A DNA stretch of 59,834 nucleotides from a virus. Both the position numbers and the translations under genes were made by a program. The stretch is from IMG/VR virus record IMGVR_UViG_3300048433_000120, positions 1-59,834 of that record; one strand, 5' to 3'. Positions 49,097 to 57,911 of the stretch are shown piece after piece. Under the pieces are notes generated by a model. That model ran no database searches, was not told the origin of the DNA, and saw nothing but the letters and a program-made list of their open reading frames with translations. Positions within the stretch are counted from its first letter, which is position 1. Every line of letters starts with the position of its first letter.

Positions 49097-49279
49097 CTAA
49101 TGTAAAACCCTTTTATAGTCATCTTCGTTGTTATCGGTGATAATCACGTCAAGCATACCGACCACATTTACCCCATATGTTTCTGCAGTTACTTCTGCAT
49201 CCTCAAATGATTCTGCTACAATATTAGGACCTTCGTAAAAAAGTCCGTCGTGTTTGAATTCTGTAATGAAAACTTTCAT
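49097..49279 (-). CDS. Small phage protein, unknown
   Basis: 60 residues, alpha/beta (MKVFITEFKHDGLFYEG, AETYGVNVVGMLDVII). Start overlaps the upstream stop by one base (TAATG). Similar small proteins occur in late regions of marine phages; no function known. A 95-base gene-free gap with the palindrome CGTTTATAAACG follows. Confidence 0.5.
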   Translation of the reverse strand: MKVFITEFKHDGLFYEGPNIVAESFEDAEVTAETYGVNVVGMLDVIITDNNEDDYKRVLH

Positions 49280-49638
49280 TATCCGTTTAATGGATTATCG
49301 TCCTTTTTATCTAATTTAGCTTCTAGTTTATTTAAGTTATTATCTAAACTTATTAAGTCAGCTTTGATAGTGGCTATATCAGTTTTTATCTCTGTCACAT
49401 CAGGCACTTCAACACTATCTATTTGTTTTTCTAAAAACTGTACAGATGTTTCTATAGAAGCAAAACGTTCTTCTATAATTTTCATTTCATCTTCTGCTTC
49501 ACTTATACCACCTATCTTAGCTTCTAAGTTTTCTAGCCTGTTGACATACTCTGCACCTGTATACCCAAAACCAGCAAGAGTACCTACGATACCGACTAAA
49601 GCAATTATTTGTGTTGTTTTATTTTGAAACCAATCCAT
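49279..49638 (-). CDS. Membrane-anchored coiled-coil protein
   Basis: 119 residues. One N-terminal membrane segment (TTQIIALVGIVGTLAGFGYT), then a long coiled coil (NRLENLEAKIGGISEAEDEM and IKADLISLDNNLNKLEAKLD). Fits a lysis accessory (holin-like or spanin-like) or a virion protein. Context beside two secreted proteins does not settle this. Confidence 0.5.
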   Translation of the reverse strand: MDWFQNKTTQIIALVGIVGTLAGFGYTGAEYVNRLENLEAKIGGISEAEDEMKIIEERFASIETSVQFLEKQIDSVEVPDVTEIKTDIATIKADLISLDNNLNKLEAKLDKKDDNPLNG

Positions 49639-49648
49639 AGTAATTCTC

Positions 49649-51907
49649 CTATAACGGTGGTTGTGAATTTATTATATCGTTCATTTTAGTTATATTACTA
49701 CCTGCTAGTTCATAAAAAGCGTTTATATTATCAGGCATCGTCTCAGTATAGATGGTTCTAGACGTATACCATTGATCTTGATCTACCATTAAAACCTTCT
49801 CATAAGTATTAAATCCAGGAACAAAACCCATATATGCAATAATTGTATCTTCTGAACCATACTCACCTGTTTCTTCTTGTTGGGCTTCTACTTCTTCTTG
49901 TGCTGTTTGTAAATTTTGTGCGATTAAATCTTCTACCGTAGTATCTGTATCAGAGGATGTATCCATAGAACTAATCGAAGTATCTATTTGGTCTTGTACC
50001 GTATTAGTATTTACGTTAGCTACAACAACCGAAGTATTAACGTCTGTTGAATTCATAGAATCACTAGTAGAAGAACTAGAAACAGACATAGAACTCATAT
50101 CTAATACTTGATTTGTTTGTACTGTAGCTGAAGCAAACTGGTCTGACATACTCGGAGAACTACTCGTACTTATCCCTGCGTTACCTGACGAAGCTCCTGT
50201 AGAACTATTACTTACAGCGTTACCAGAAGCCGCACTATTACCTGTAGCATGAATACTATTACCTGCGTTTGTACCGCTTACACTTTGTGTGGCTGTAGCT
50301 AGGGTAGAAGAAACAACTCGTAAAGCTATATCTCTGCTAATAGAACTCTTACCTGTAGCTTCTTCCCTTTCCGCAGTTTGAAACTCTTCCTCAAATACTT
50401 CTTCGAATTCTTCTACGATTTCTTCTCTTTCGATTCTTTCTTCTTCTATTTCAGCTTCTGCTATACGTTCTTCAATCGCTTCGAATACTTCTTCTACAAC
50501 TTCTTCTTCGAAGATTTCCTCAATAAATTCTTCTTCTGGTTCATCAAGATCAGCTAATTCTTCTTCGTGTCTTTCTTCATGATGCTCTCTTGTTTCTTCT
50601 TCGAACCATTCTTCAAGTTCTTCTACATTATTAAACTCTATAAAGGTTTCAGGCTCACTATAATCTTCTACCAAAAAAGTTTCTTGAAATATAAATTCAT
50701 CTAATAAAACTTCGTCTTGATGATGAAATGGTTCATCATGATGAGAGTTAAAATTATCGATAAAAGGTAAAGGCTCTGGATCGTAAAAAACAATAAATTC
50801 TTCTATAAATGGATCTTCAAAATAGTCATTAGGGTTATCTCCAAATTCTTCAAAAGGCGGAAACATTTCTTCTTCAAATATTTCTATAGGTTCATTAGGG
50901 TCTTCAAAACCTAAGTTATCATGATGTTGTTGATGATCATCAGTAAATATACCTGTAGCAAATTGTTCTTGTTCATCTATAAAACCATAATCAACTTGCT
51001 CGTCATCGAAGAAAGCTACTGATTCTTCTTGTCTATAACCTTGGCAAAATGGTGCGTATTGTGGATCGTCTGCACATTGTAAATCATCATAAGCATCCCA
51101 ATAATTAGGACAAGATTCACTATGTAACTGCGTAATATTACATTGTTGTGTAAGATACGCATCTGCGTAACCTGAACAACTACTATCGTTTAACGGATCG
51201 CTACAATCAACACCATTACCACTACCCGAACCATATAAAGAACCACCGTTTTCTAATGTGGTATTCATCGTTATATTGTTCCAATTAGTGCTTACGCAAC
51301 TAGAGCTATTGGTTGTACCTGTGTTACACTCATCGTGATAATAATACGTATAAGAATTAGTTTTATTCGCCCCTACCTCACCTATAAGAACATCATGGTT
51401 AATAATTTCTAATTCTCTGTAGCGTAAATCAAAAGAATTATTATTCCAAAGTATTACTTCAAAACTGTTATCTGTATTACTTCTATTGTATTCTCGAAGA
51501 TTGTACCACCCGAAGATCATCTTGCTAGAATCACCCCAAGATTTCATGCGAGAGTTACTGTCTCTTATGAGATCAGTCCAGAAAGGGTATATGGTATAAG
51601 TATGTTGTCCGTTAATAGGGTCAGGAGTATAGTCATTACAATAGCTGCCACTATTACCAAAATGAAGACATCCATTTGTTGCCATCCTCGCCTGTGAAAA
51701 CGTAGAGCCATAAAAAGTAAAATTAAAAGAAAGATCAATCGCGGGACTAATTCCATCATCGGATACCTCGTACGCTAATTCACCGTTGAAGTTATTAGCA
51801 TTAGCATTAAGGTCGTAAAGGTCTTGATTAGCTTCGTATGTATACTGCCCTAGTACATTAAAACTAAATAAACACCCTAACGCGTAGAATAAAACTCTTT
51901 TTTGCAT
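49649..51907 (-). CDS. Large secreted protein with NIDO-like domain and acidic repeats
   Basis: 752 residues. Signal peptide MQKRVLFYALGCLFSFNVLG, cleavage probably after LG. Residues ~25-195 resemble a nidogen-type extracellular domain (ISPAIDLSFNFTFYGSTF, MATNGCLHFG, YPFWTDLI). A Cys-rich segment follows (~195-295), then a ~250-residue extremely Glu/Asp-rich part (e.g. EEEFIEEIFEEEVVEEVFE) and a Ser/Thr/Asn-rich C-terminal part. No known enzyme. An exported or virion-surface adhesion protein is possible. Overlaps the upstream gene by 31 bases. Confidence 0.55.
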   Translation of the reverse strand: MQKRVLFYALGCLFSFNVLGQYTYEANQDLYDLNANANNFNGELAYEVSDDGISPAIDLSFNFTFYGSTFSQARMATNGCLHFGNSGSYCNDYTPDPINGQHTYTIYPFWTDLIRDSNSRMKSWGDSSKMIFGWYNLREYNRSNTDNSFEVILWNNNSFDLRYRELEIINHDVLIGEVGANKTNSYTYYYHDECNTGTTNSSSCVSTNWNNITMNTTLENGGSLYGSGSGNGVDCSDPLNDSSCSGYADAYLTQQCNITQLHSESCPNYWDAYDDLQCADDPQYAPFCQGYRQEESVAFFDDEQVDYGFIDEQEQFATGIFTDDHQQHHDNLGFEDPNEPIEIFEEEMFPPFEEFGDNPNDYFEDPFIEEFIVFYDPEPLPFIDNFNSHHDEPFHHQDEVLLDEFIFQETFLVEDYSEPETFIEFNNVEELEEWFEEETREHHEERHEEELADLDEPEEEFIEEIFEEEVVEEVFEAIEERIAEAEIEEERIEREEIVEEFEEVFEEEFQTAEREEATGKSSISRDIALRVVSSTLATATQSVSGTNAGNSIHATGNSAASGNAVSNSSTGASSGNAGISTSSSPSMSDQFASATVQTNQVLDMSSMSVSSSSTSDSMNSTDVNTSVVVANVNTNTVQDQIDTSISSMDTSSDTDTTVEDLIAQNLQTAQEEVEAQQEETGEYGSEDTIIAYMGFVPGFNTYEKVLMVDQDQWYTSRTIYTETMPDNINAFYELAGSNITKMNDIINSQPPL

Positions 51908-52998
51908 TGTTTAGCTGTTTTAGTTTTTCTTGTATAAATAGTTTTGACCGCACCCACAACATCTCTGTTTATTTTTTCTCTATTAGGATTAGATTCATGA
52001 GTACATTGAGCTATGTATTCGTCTAAAGCGTCATCTTTATCAGGTCTTTTTTGTGGGTTTTGTTCCCATGCTACAGTAGCTTCTTTACCAATTTTACCAT
52101 TATACGGACAAGGCGTACCTGCCATCGACATAGCTTTAAACACTCTTTCGTCTTGACAGAGCAATGCAACCGATGCTACTTTCATTCCCATATCATACAA
52201 ATATTTAGATAGTTTTAACCTTTCACAGTTTTCATCAACAATAGTTTTACCACCAGATAAACCAAACACCTGTCCTTGAAAAGCTCCTGAGACACCTGTT
52301 GTACAGAGGTCTTGTGAGTAAGACATGATACTAGGTGCGATAGCAGAAGCAGGAGGTGCTTCACTTTTTACGTTTTGATTAATTGTTTGCGTACTATTAG
52401 ATTCGTTTATGTTCCGATTAGTATTATCGGATCTTGAGTTATTTTCGTTTACGTTTCGATTATCTGTTGTAACGTTCGAATCCGAAGTCGATTGATTTAC
52501 GTTAGTGTTAGTGTTCGTATTATTTGATGTCGACGTTGAATTATTTGTATTATTAACGTTTTGATTCACTGTTGAATTAACCGTTGAATTAGAAGTCGAA
52601 GTATTAACGTTATTGTTTGTATTGGTATTATTCGATGTCGAAGTTGCTGTTGAAGTGTTTACGTTATTGTTGGTGTTATTGTTCGTGTTCGTATTTACGT
52701 TGGTATTTGATGCAGTCGTATTTGTTGTATTAGTGTTGACGTTGGTGTTGTTATTCGTGTTGGAATTTGTATTAGTGTTTGTGTTGGTGTTAGTATTGGT
52801 ATTAGTCGTCGTCGTTGTATTGACTGTATCTAAACTATTATTTTCACAATACTGTGAGCCATTGACACAAGCTGTGCCTGATTGTTGGCTAGATTGAGCG
52901 TTTACGTTTATAGATAAACCAATTACAACTGTTATTAAAAACAGAATACCCGCCCATGAAAGGATCTTGTCGTGTTGTTGTTCTTCTTTTTTACTCAC
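51877..52998 (-). CDS. Exported protein with Asn/Thr repeat tract
   Basis: 373 residues. N-terminal signal or anchor (SWAGILFLITVVIGLSINVNAQ), then a ~150-residue Asn/Thr/Ser low-complexity tract (NTNTNTNT and variants, e.g. TSNNTNTNNNVNTST), then a conserved C-terminal domain with several Cys (SYSQDLCTTGVSGAFQGQVF, AMSMAGTPCPYNGKIGKEA). The C-terminal domain is of a type seen in marine phages, of unknown function. The tract may be a flexible tether between membrane and the C-terminal domain. Confidence 0.55.
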   Translation of the reverse strand: MSKKEEQQHDKILSWAGILFLITVVIGLSINVNAQSSQQSGTACVNGSQYCENNSLDTVNTTTTTNTNTNTNTNTNTNSNTNNNTNVNTNTTNTTASNTNVNTNTNNNTNNNVNTSTATSTSNNTNTNNNVNTSTSNSTVNSTVNQNVNNTNNSTSTSNNTNTNTNVNQSTSDSNVTTDNRNVNENNSRSDNTNRNINESNSTQTINQNVKSEAPPASAIAPSIMSYSQDLCTTGVSGAFQGQVFGLSGGKTIVDENCERLKLSKYLYDMGMKVASVALLCQDERVFKAMSMAGTPCPYNGKIGKEATVAWEQNPQKRPDKDDALDEYIAQCTHESNPNREKINRDVVGAVKTIYTRKTKTAKQCKKEFYSTR

Positions 52999-53381
52999 TA
53001 ATCTTCACCCTTAAACTGTTTACTACTCCCTGTTGTACCTGCGTATAAACCAAACCAAGCAGCACCTGCACCAACAACAATCGATATAAGACCTGATTGT
53101 TCAAAACTAGGTTCTGGTAGTTCCATAAACCAAATAGTACATTTATACAATAAAACAATATAAACAGTTAAAAAAGCTCTAGGAAAAATACGCCATGAGT
53201 CTACCGCTTTAGCTAAATGAATCCATTTTTGGTGTGGGTTTATTTTATCGTCAGCTTCTAAATCTCTTATTTTATCTTTAAGATCGGATATTTCTTGTAT
53301 CATCGCCATAAATTTGTTGAGATCCATCTCAACTTCATTACGATCCATATCTCCGCCAAACCTGCCTTGTCCGTCGTTCAT
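52998..53381 (-). CDS. Putative holin-like membrane protein
   Basis: 127 residues. An N-terminal helical region with MDLNKFMAMIQEISDLKDKI, then two hydrophobic segments (AFLTVYIVLLYKCTIWFM, LISIVVGAGAAWFGLYAG), and a charged tail. Two membrane segments and location in the lysis half of the late operon fit a class II holin, but several other candidates exist (57726-58184). One-base overlap with the next gene. Confidence 0.45.
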   Translation of the reverse strand: MNDGQGRFGGDMDRNEVEMDLNKFMAMIQEISDLKDKIRDLEADDKINPHQKWIHLAKAVDSWRIFPRAFLTVYIVLLYKCTIWFMELPEPSFEQSGLISIVVGAGAAWFGLYAGTTGSSKQFKGED

Positions 53382-53382
53382 A

Positions 53383-53814
53383 TTATTTACCTATTGTAGT
53401 AGGATCAAACTGTCCTAACTCTATTAATTTTGATCTGTTTTCTAAATGCTCTGCTTCAATATCTGTTTTGCTTTGACCAAAATATTTAACAGCAAAAAAT
53501 TTAGTAATCATTTCTTCGTTAATATCCACACCGTCTACAATAACAGCTCCTAAAACCCGTCCATATTTACCTTTAGAGTCTTTAAGTTTAGATTGTAAAA
53601 CAACTACGTCACCGTTATTAATTGAATCTTCTAAGAATTTAGCCGCAAGTTTACCTCTGGCTTTTTCGTCTTTATCTCTGGTTCTTGATTCAGGCGTATC
53701 AATCCCATAAAGACGTACACGACACTTGTGAAGAATAGAAAACCCAAGATCAAGGATAACGTCAATAGTGTCGCCATCAACCACCCTAGTAACTGTGCAA
53801 TTATATTCATACAT
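53383..53814 (-). CDS. Thermonuclease-like (SNase) enzyme
   Basis: 143 residues. RVVDGDTIDV (D13, D15), CRVRLYGIDTPES (R34, E42) and KGKYGRVLG (R86) reproduce the calcium- and phosphate-binding residues of staphylococcal nuclease. No signal peptide, so cytoplasmic or virion-associated. It may degrade host DNA or act on ejected DNA. The neighbours are late genes; the next gene follows without a gap. Confidence 0.8.
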   Translation of the reverse strand: MYEYNCTVTRVVDGDTIDVILDLGFSILHKCRVRLYGIDTPESRTRDKDEKARGKLAAKFLEDSINNGDVVVLQSKLKDSKGKYGRVLGAVIVDGVDINEEMITKFFAVKYFGQSKTDIEAEHLENRSKLIELGQFDPTTIGK

Positions 53815-54090
53815 TTAACATTTCCACCTTCTTCTAGCCGCTTTGCCTCGTTCACCTTTCCAACCTTTCGATCTAGCACAGAATGATTTACGTCTTTTTG
53901 CTGCTTTACTACCTTTTTTAACTTTACCTGTAACCGCTGTTTTTAATTTTGATCCAGGATTTTTACGTCGATAAGCCGCTACGCCTTTTTTAGTCATACC
54001 CGCACCAGACTTAGTAGATCGGAAATTAGCTCCCTTACCCTTCGTAGTGCGTCGTATAGACTTTTCTGTGCGTTTCTTCGGCTTAGCCAT
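53815..54090 (-). CDS. DUF6321-like basic protein
   Basis: 91 residues, about a third Lys/Arg. The C-terminal pattern GAGMTKKGVAAYRRKNPGSK, KKGSKAAKRRKSFCARSKGW and GERGKAARRRWKC matches a small family (DUF6321) seen in marine phages. Two conserved Cys may bind metal. Strong charge suggests DNA binding or packaging into virions. One-base overlap with the next basic protein gene. Confidence 0.65.
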   Translation of the reverse strand: MAKPKKRTEKSIRRTTKGKGANFRSTKSGAGMTKKGVAAYRRKNPGSKLKTAVTGKVKKGSKAAKRRKSFCARSKGWKGERGKAARRRWKC

Positions 54091-54278
54091 TACTTTTTCT
54101 TTTTAGGCTTCTTAGCGGTCTTAGCAGAACGTTTAAAGGCTGCTGCAGTCGGAGCACCTTTAGCTCCTTTCTTTCGCATCTTTCTACCTTCTTTACGCTT
54201 TTTGTTTATATTATAATATAAACCTTTTTTAGCTGTTCGACCGTCTTTAGTCTTATGAGTCTTTTTTCTGTTAGCCAT
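54090..54278 (-). CDS. Lysine-rich small protein
   Basis: 62 residues, about 45 percent Lys/Arg (MANRKKTHKTKDGRTAKKGL, KTAKKPKKKK), histone-like in composition. Second of three highly basic small proteins in a row (53815-55077). Likely DNA-condensing or virion core; inferred from charge only. Confidence 0.55.
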   Translation of the reverse strand: MANRKKTHKTKDGRTAKKGLYYNINKKRKEGRKMRKKGAKGAPTAAAFKRSAKTAKKPKKKK

Positions 54279-54279
54279 A

Positions 54280-54954
54280 CTAATCCTCGTATAAATTATT
54301 AAAAGTTATTGCAGGGTCTAAATAGCTTTCATGTCCTTCCGCTGAATGAAGATGTTGGGAAGGAATAAAATCAGGGGCTCCTTCACCTGTCACCCATAAA
54401 GCAGGACTTGTAGCTCTTACCCTGTTGTTAGGTAAAGCAACTAAGTTACCTTTCCATTTGCAATCTTCTGTAATATATAATACATGAGATTGTTTGTGTT
54501 GTGCAGGACAATCCGCGATGGCGTTTCCTGTATAGTCCACAGTGAACATATATTTACCAGTATAAAACTTTCCATCGATTTTGCAAAGCCACGGACTAGA
54601 ACTTACTCTATCCATAACTATTACAGAATGATCTCTCGCTTCACAATCCCATGGTTGAGCTATATGATCTTCCATAGGAACCGCCCATTCTTCAACAGGT
54701 ATATCGGCAATTAAACCTTGTATGGGCATTCTAGCCCACATAGCTCCACCGTGAATATTACCTTCATCCCAATCTTCATATTCAGTTTCACAGCCTGTAA
54801 AAACTACTTGAAACGATAAAGACCTATCGGGTATTGTATTAACAGCAAAAGCTATTGCATGAAGAAACTCTCCATGATATTTTGTATGATTCGCGGTGAA
54901 CTCCCTTCGCACCCAACATTTGAAATGTGGGATGTTACTTATTAGAGAAGGCAC
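54280..54954 (-). CDS. Conserved phage protein, unknown
   Basis: 224 residues, GTG start at 54954 directly after the stop of the upstream gene (TAAGTG). MPSLISNIPHFKCWVRREFT, FHAIAFAVN-like segments, SFQVVFTG, GAMWARMPIQGLIADIPVEE and QPWDCEARDHSVIV are conserved in many marine phages, always without assigned function. Beta-rich, not low complexity. A role in virion assembly is possible. Confidence 0.6.
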   Translation of the reverse strand: MPSLISNIPHFKCWVRREFTANHTKYHGEFLHAIAFAVNTIPDRSLSFQVVFTGCETEYEDWDEGNIHGGAMWARMPIQGLIADIPVEEWAVPMEDHIAQPWDCEARDHSVIVMDRVSSSPWLCKIDGKFYTGKYMFTVDYTGNAIADCPAQHKQSHVLYITEDCKWKGNLVALPNNRVRATSPALWVTGEGAPDFIPSQHLHSAEGHESYLDPAITFNNLYED

Positions 54955-55077
54955 TTACTTCTTCTTGCTACTTCTCTTTTTAGAGCTTTTCATCATACGT
55001 TTTTTAGAGCCGCCTTTCTTCTTATATTTAGAAGATTTAATAGCTCCTCCGCGTTTATAACCTTTTGCTTTTTTCAT
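54955..55077 (-). CDS. 40-residue lysine-rich protein
   Basis: Starts MKKAKGYKRGGAIKSSKYKK and ends with repeated KKRSS-type residues. It fills exactly the space between lysozyme and the preceding conserved gene, with the next start following its stop at once. Third of the basic micro-proteins. Confidence 0.55.
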   Translation of the reverse strand: MKKAKGYKRGGAIKSSKYKKKGGSKKRMMKSSKKRSSKKK

Positions 55078-55078
55078 A

Positions 55079-55522
55079 TTAGTCTCCGTTTAATACTCGT
55101 TGTTTTAATCGGTCAGCTCTAGGACCTACTTGCGTAGCCCATCTACTGTCCATCATTTCCTCAGAAGCTGTTTTATAATCTTTCGATTCTAAAGCTCCTA
55201 AAAACTTTTTAAATTTTAATAATCGTGTAATGCCTAAATTAAAACACATATTAGCTAATACACGTTTTATATCTTCAGGCTGATCAGACGCCCAAGGCAT
55301 ATTTCTTTCTAAATCAGCAAATACAGACTCTATATCTTTTTCAAAACATTCGATAACTCGTTCCTTTGATACTGGGGTTCCAACTGGTTTTCCATGTTCG
55401 GGATCGTTTTCAAGCACAAGGTGACCAATACCAAAAGTAGGATAACCCAAATGATCATTGTAAATTTCATATACACAGCCTTCATCAAACTCTAATTCTT
55501 CTCTTAATTTATTAATATCCAT
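55079..55522 (-). CDS. T4-type lysozyme (endolysin)
   Basis: 147 residues from the ATG at 55522 (MDINKLREELEFDEG). A longer ORF starts inside the upstream gene and is rejected. E14, D23 and T29 have exactly the spacing of the T4 lysozyme catalytic triad E11/D20/T26 (DEG ... YNDHLGYPTFGIGHL). Downstream NMCFNLGITRLLKFKKFL and DSRWATQVGPRADRLKQRVL also match T4-type muramidases. No signal peptide; a holin is needed for release. It cuts the glycan strands of murein. Confidence 0.9.
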   Translation of the reverse strand: MDINKLREELEFDEGCVYEIYNDHLGYPTFGIGHLVLENDPEHGKPVGTPVSKERVIECFEKDIESVFADLERNMPWASDQPEDIKRVLANMCFNLGITRLLKFKKFLGALESKDYKTASEEMMDSRWATQVGPRADRLKQRVLNGD

Positions 55523-55533
55523 ATTTAATTTAC

Positions 55534-55857
55534 TCAAAGTTGTATTGTAACGACGCCACCAAGCGTAACTGTTACATTTCCTAATTCTGCAGACGCTTGG
55601 AAATGTGTTTCGTTTCCTGAATATAAATTTACCCATTTTTCGCCTGTCCATAACTGTAACTGATTACTAGTTAAATTCCATATAATATCGCCACTATTAA
55701 ATTTATTTTCATTACGTTGAGTTTCGTTTACTGTAAGTGTGGAATTTACATCGACTTTATTTAAACTTAATTCTAATACTCTTACTAAACGATTAAATGT
55801 TTCAGAAGAAACTTCACCAATAGAAATCGGTAATTTAGTTTCTAATAATTTACCCAT
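55534..55857 (-). CDS. Small phage protein before lysozyme
   Basis: 107 residues: helical N-terminal half (ETFNRLVRVLELSLNKV), then a beta part (DIIWNLTSNQLQLWTGEKWV) of a type seen in tail spikes and fibre tips. Shares one base with the upstream tail gene. Probably a small virion protein; no enzymatic motif. Confidence 0.5.
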   Translation of the reverse strand: MGKLLETKLPISIGEVSSETFNRLVRVLELSLNKVDVNSTLTVNETQRNENKFNSGDIIWNLTSNQLQLWTGEKWVNLYSGNETHFQASAELGNVTVTLGGVVTIQL

Positions 55858-57716
55858 TATCTTCTACCGTCAGGTCTAAAATCTAATCGCATTGCTCCAA
55901 CTCTAAAACCAACACCATCGTCATTAGATTCAATACGAAGCACTGCTTGTCTGCCTCTTACTCTAGTGTCTATTTTTGTTGTATTAGATGTACAAGTACT
56001 TGTTACCGCTGTTGTTAGATCCTCTCCTGGAAAATTTCTACGTTTTAAAACAAGGTTAACCGCTTGTCCGTCAGAACCTGTTGCTGCTGTTCCTGTAAAT
56101 TTAATATCTGGAATAATTCTATTAATGAATTGAAAGTCTTCTCCTCCTGGATCAATATCAAAATCACTAGATTCGATAAATACATCAGTCATAGGTAAAC
56201 CATCATTATCATTACCTACCTCATGGTTATAAACATAACCAATATCAGAAGAAGATAAAACAGCTTTAGGATTATCAAAAACACCTTCGTCTAACCAAGC
56301 AGTTCTAGATAAAGATCCAATAGTCCAAAGATTTTCTTCGTAGTTATAAACTACGTATCGGTCAATAACGTTAGAACTACCGCTACAATAAAACCAACCT
56401 ACTTCATCAAAAGCCTTATTAACAAAACTAAACGCTTGATAACTTTGTGTTTCGTTTAAATCGCTAAAAACATAATTTTGGACGGTACATGGTATTTCTT
56501 GAACAGCTCCATTATAAGCATAAAAACCTTTTTTATCCATCCAAAAAATACCTTTAGGAGTATTTACCATACCGTTAGGGCTTATTAAACCTACTCCTTC
56601 ATTTACTAAATTTAATCCAAATGTAAAAGGCTGTCCTATAAAAGACATAGAATATAAAGCAATATCCGTCCAAACTAATATTTCTTGTTTAGATCTTAAA
56701 GCTCCTACAATAGAAGACCCCGCAGAAAGTCTAAGAGAACCCGCAGTGTTTGTAGCTAAAGGTTCCCATTGTGCTGCATTTTCTTGATCAGAAAAAGCAA
56801 TAAGCATTGGATCAATAGAACCTGTTCTTGCTGTACCAGAAGCATTTAAAGGATCCGCACCAAAACAAATTACGTGTCGATCGATATCAGATACTAAAAC
56901 TTGTAAAGCTAACGTAGGAGGAAGATTAGCTCCTGATAAACTTGAAAGAGCAACAGCTCTCGTAGTAAGCCCGTTAGATTCATCCCAATAAAACACACCT
57001 CCTCCTCGAGGGTTTATAATTAAATCTTCACCAAAATTATCATGCGACCATAACCGTAACTGGTTTATAAAACTAATCGATGTTATTGAACCCCAAGTAC
57101 CTGCTGACCAAGTACCTGCTCCAAAACCTGTAGAAGGTACATACGTATTAATTCCTGTGTTTATTTGATATGCAGCATCAGTTGCACTGCCGCCATTGCC
57201 TGAATCACTAGCATTTGCTGTAGCAGAAGCAGTAAACGTATAAGTGTTCGGTGAGGGTATAGAAGTTATTTGATGTTCTTGATTTAAAACTGCTGCGGTA
57301 ATATTACCACCTAAAGATACAGCATTAGAAATAGTTACAAAATCATTCATAACAGCACCATGAGCTGTATCTGTTGCTGTTATAACAGCACTACCGTTAG
57401 TAGCTGCAAACGTTGTAACATTTTCGTCTGTTGATCTTATAGGAGTTATATCATTAAAACTTGCTCCTTCTAAAATATAATATTTTAAATTAGTACCTAA
57501 TCCTAAATATTTTGTTCCATCTAAAGCAACCCATGCGTGTAAAGCTCTACCCGTTCCTAAAAATGAATTAGCAACACTTTTAGCCCATCCCCCTATTTTT
57601 TCAGGAAGACCTTTTCTAAAACGAATTAAATTAGAATCGAACCAACCGCCTTCGTTTGAATAAGCTGTTCCTTCTTTGTTGATTCCAGGTTTAAAAAGGA
57701 ACTTTTGTAAAGGCAT
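55857..57716 (-). CDS. Tail hub / stabilisation-like protein
   Basis: 619 residues. The N-terminus KFLFKPGINKEGTAYSNEGG, then GLPEKIGGWAK, and beta-propeller-like repeats around VLVSDIDRHVICFGADPL, QSYQAFSFVNKAFDEVGWFY and VVYNYEENLWTIGSLSRTAW recall P22 gp10-type tail-hub proteins of marine podoviruses. It probably plugs or extends the tail tube. It follows three small membrane protein genes. Confidence 0.55.
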   Translation of the reverse strand: MPLQKFLFKPGINKEGTAYSNEGGWFDSNLIRFRKGLPEKIGGWAKSVANSFLGTGRALHAWVALDGTKYLGLGTNLKYYILEGASFNDITPIRSTDENVTTFAATNGSAVITATDTAHGAVMNDFVTISNAVSLGGNITAAVLNQEHQITSIPSPNTYTFTASATANASDSGNGGSATDAAYQINTGINTYVPSTGFGAGTWSAGTWGSITSISFINQLRLWSHDNFGEDLIINPRGGGVFYWDESNGLTTRAVALSSLSGANLPPTLALQVLVSDIDRHVICFGADPLNASGTARTGSIDPMLIAFSDQENAAQWEPLATNTAGSLRLSAGSSIVGALRSKQEILVWTDIALYSMSFIGQPFTFGLNLVNEGVGLISPNGMVNTPKGIFWMDKKGFYAYNGAVQEIPCTVQNYVFSDLNETQSYQAFSFVNKAFDEVGWFYCSGSSNVIDRYVVYNYEENLWTIGSLSRTAWLDEGVFDNPKAVLSSSDIGYVYNHEVGNDNDGLPMTDVFIESSDFDIDPGGEDFQFINRIIPDIKFTGTAATGSDGQAVNLVLKRRNFPGEDLTTAVTSTCTSNTTKIDTRVRGRQAVLRIESNDDGVGFRVGAMRLDFRPDGRR

Positions 57717-57725
57717 CTAACTCTC

Positions 57726-57908
57726 CTACAATAATTTATCAACGCCTAAAGAAGCAGCTGTTAAACCATATAAACCCCAAAGAATAAGTTCAAGTCTTTT
57801 AAATTTAGCAGAACCTTCTTCTAGACGTTTTTCGATATGTTCATATCTTATTGCACATTGTTTTTCATGCGACTCTAGTTTAATCAACGCTTCTTTTGCA
57901 GTAGTCAT
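57726..57908 (-). CDS. Small holin-like or XhlA-like protein
   Basis: 60 residues: charged helix (EALIKLESHEKQCAIRYEHI, EKRLEEGSAKFKRLEL) followed by one C-terminal membrane segment (ILWGLYGLTAASLGV). This layout recalls haemolysin XhlA and small phage holin partners. Next to two more small membrane proteins, so a holin complex is likely but unproven. Confidence 0.5.
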   Translation of the reverse strand: MTTAKEALIKLESHEKQCAIRYEHIEKRLEEGSAKFKRLELILWGLYGLTAASLGVDKLL

Positions 57909-57911
57909 GAG

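Noticed and set aside
52613-52897. Plus-strand ORF coding a Val/Leu/Phe-rich protein
   Set aside because: It is the antisense of the Asn/Thr repeat tract (NTN codons read as V/L/F). No ribosome site, and the minus-strand gene has signal peptide and conserved domain.
55079-55651. 190-residue form of the lysozyme
   Set aside because: The extra 43 residues overlap the upstream gene and are not lysozyme-like; the ATG at 55522 gives the normal family length.
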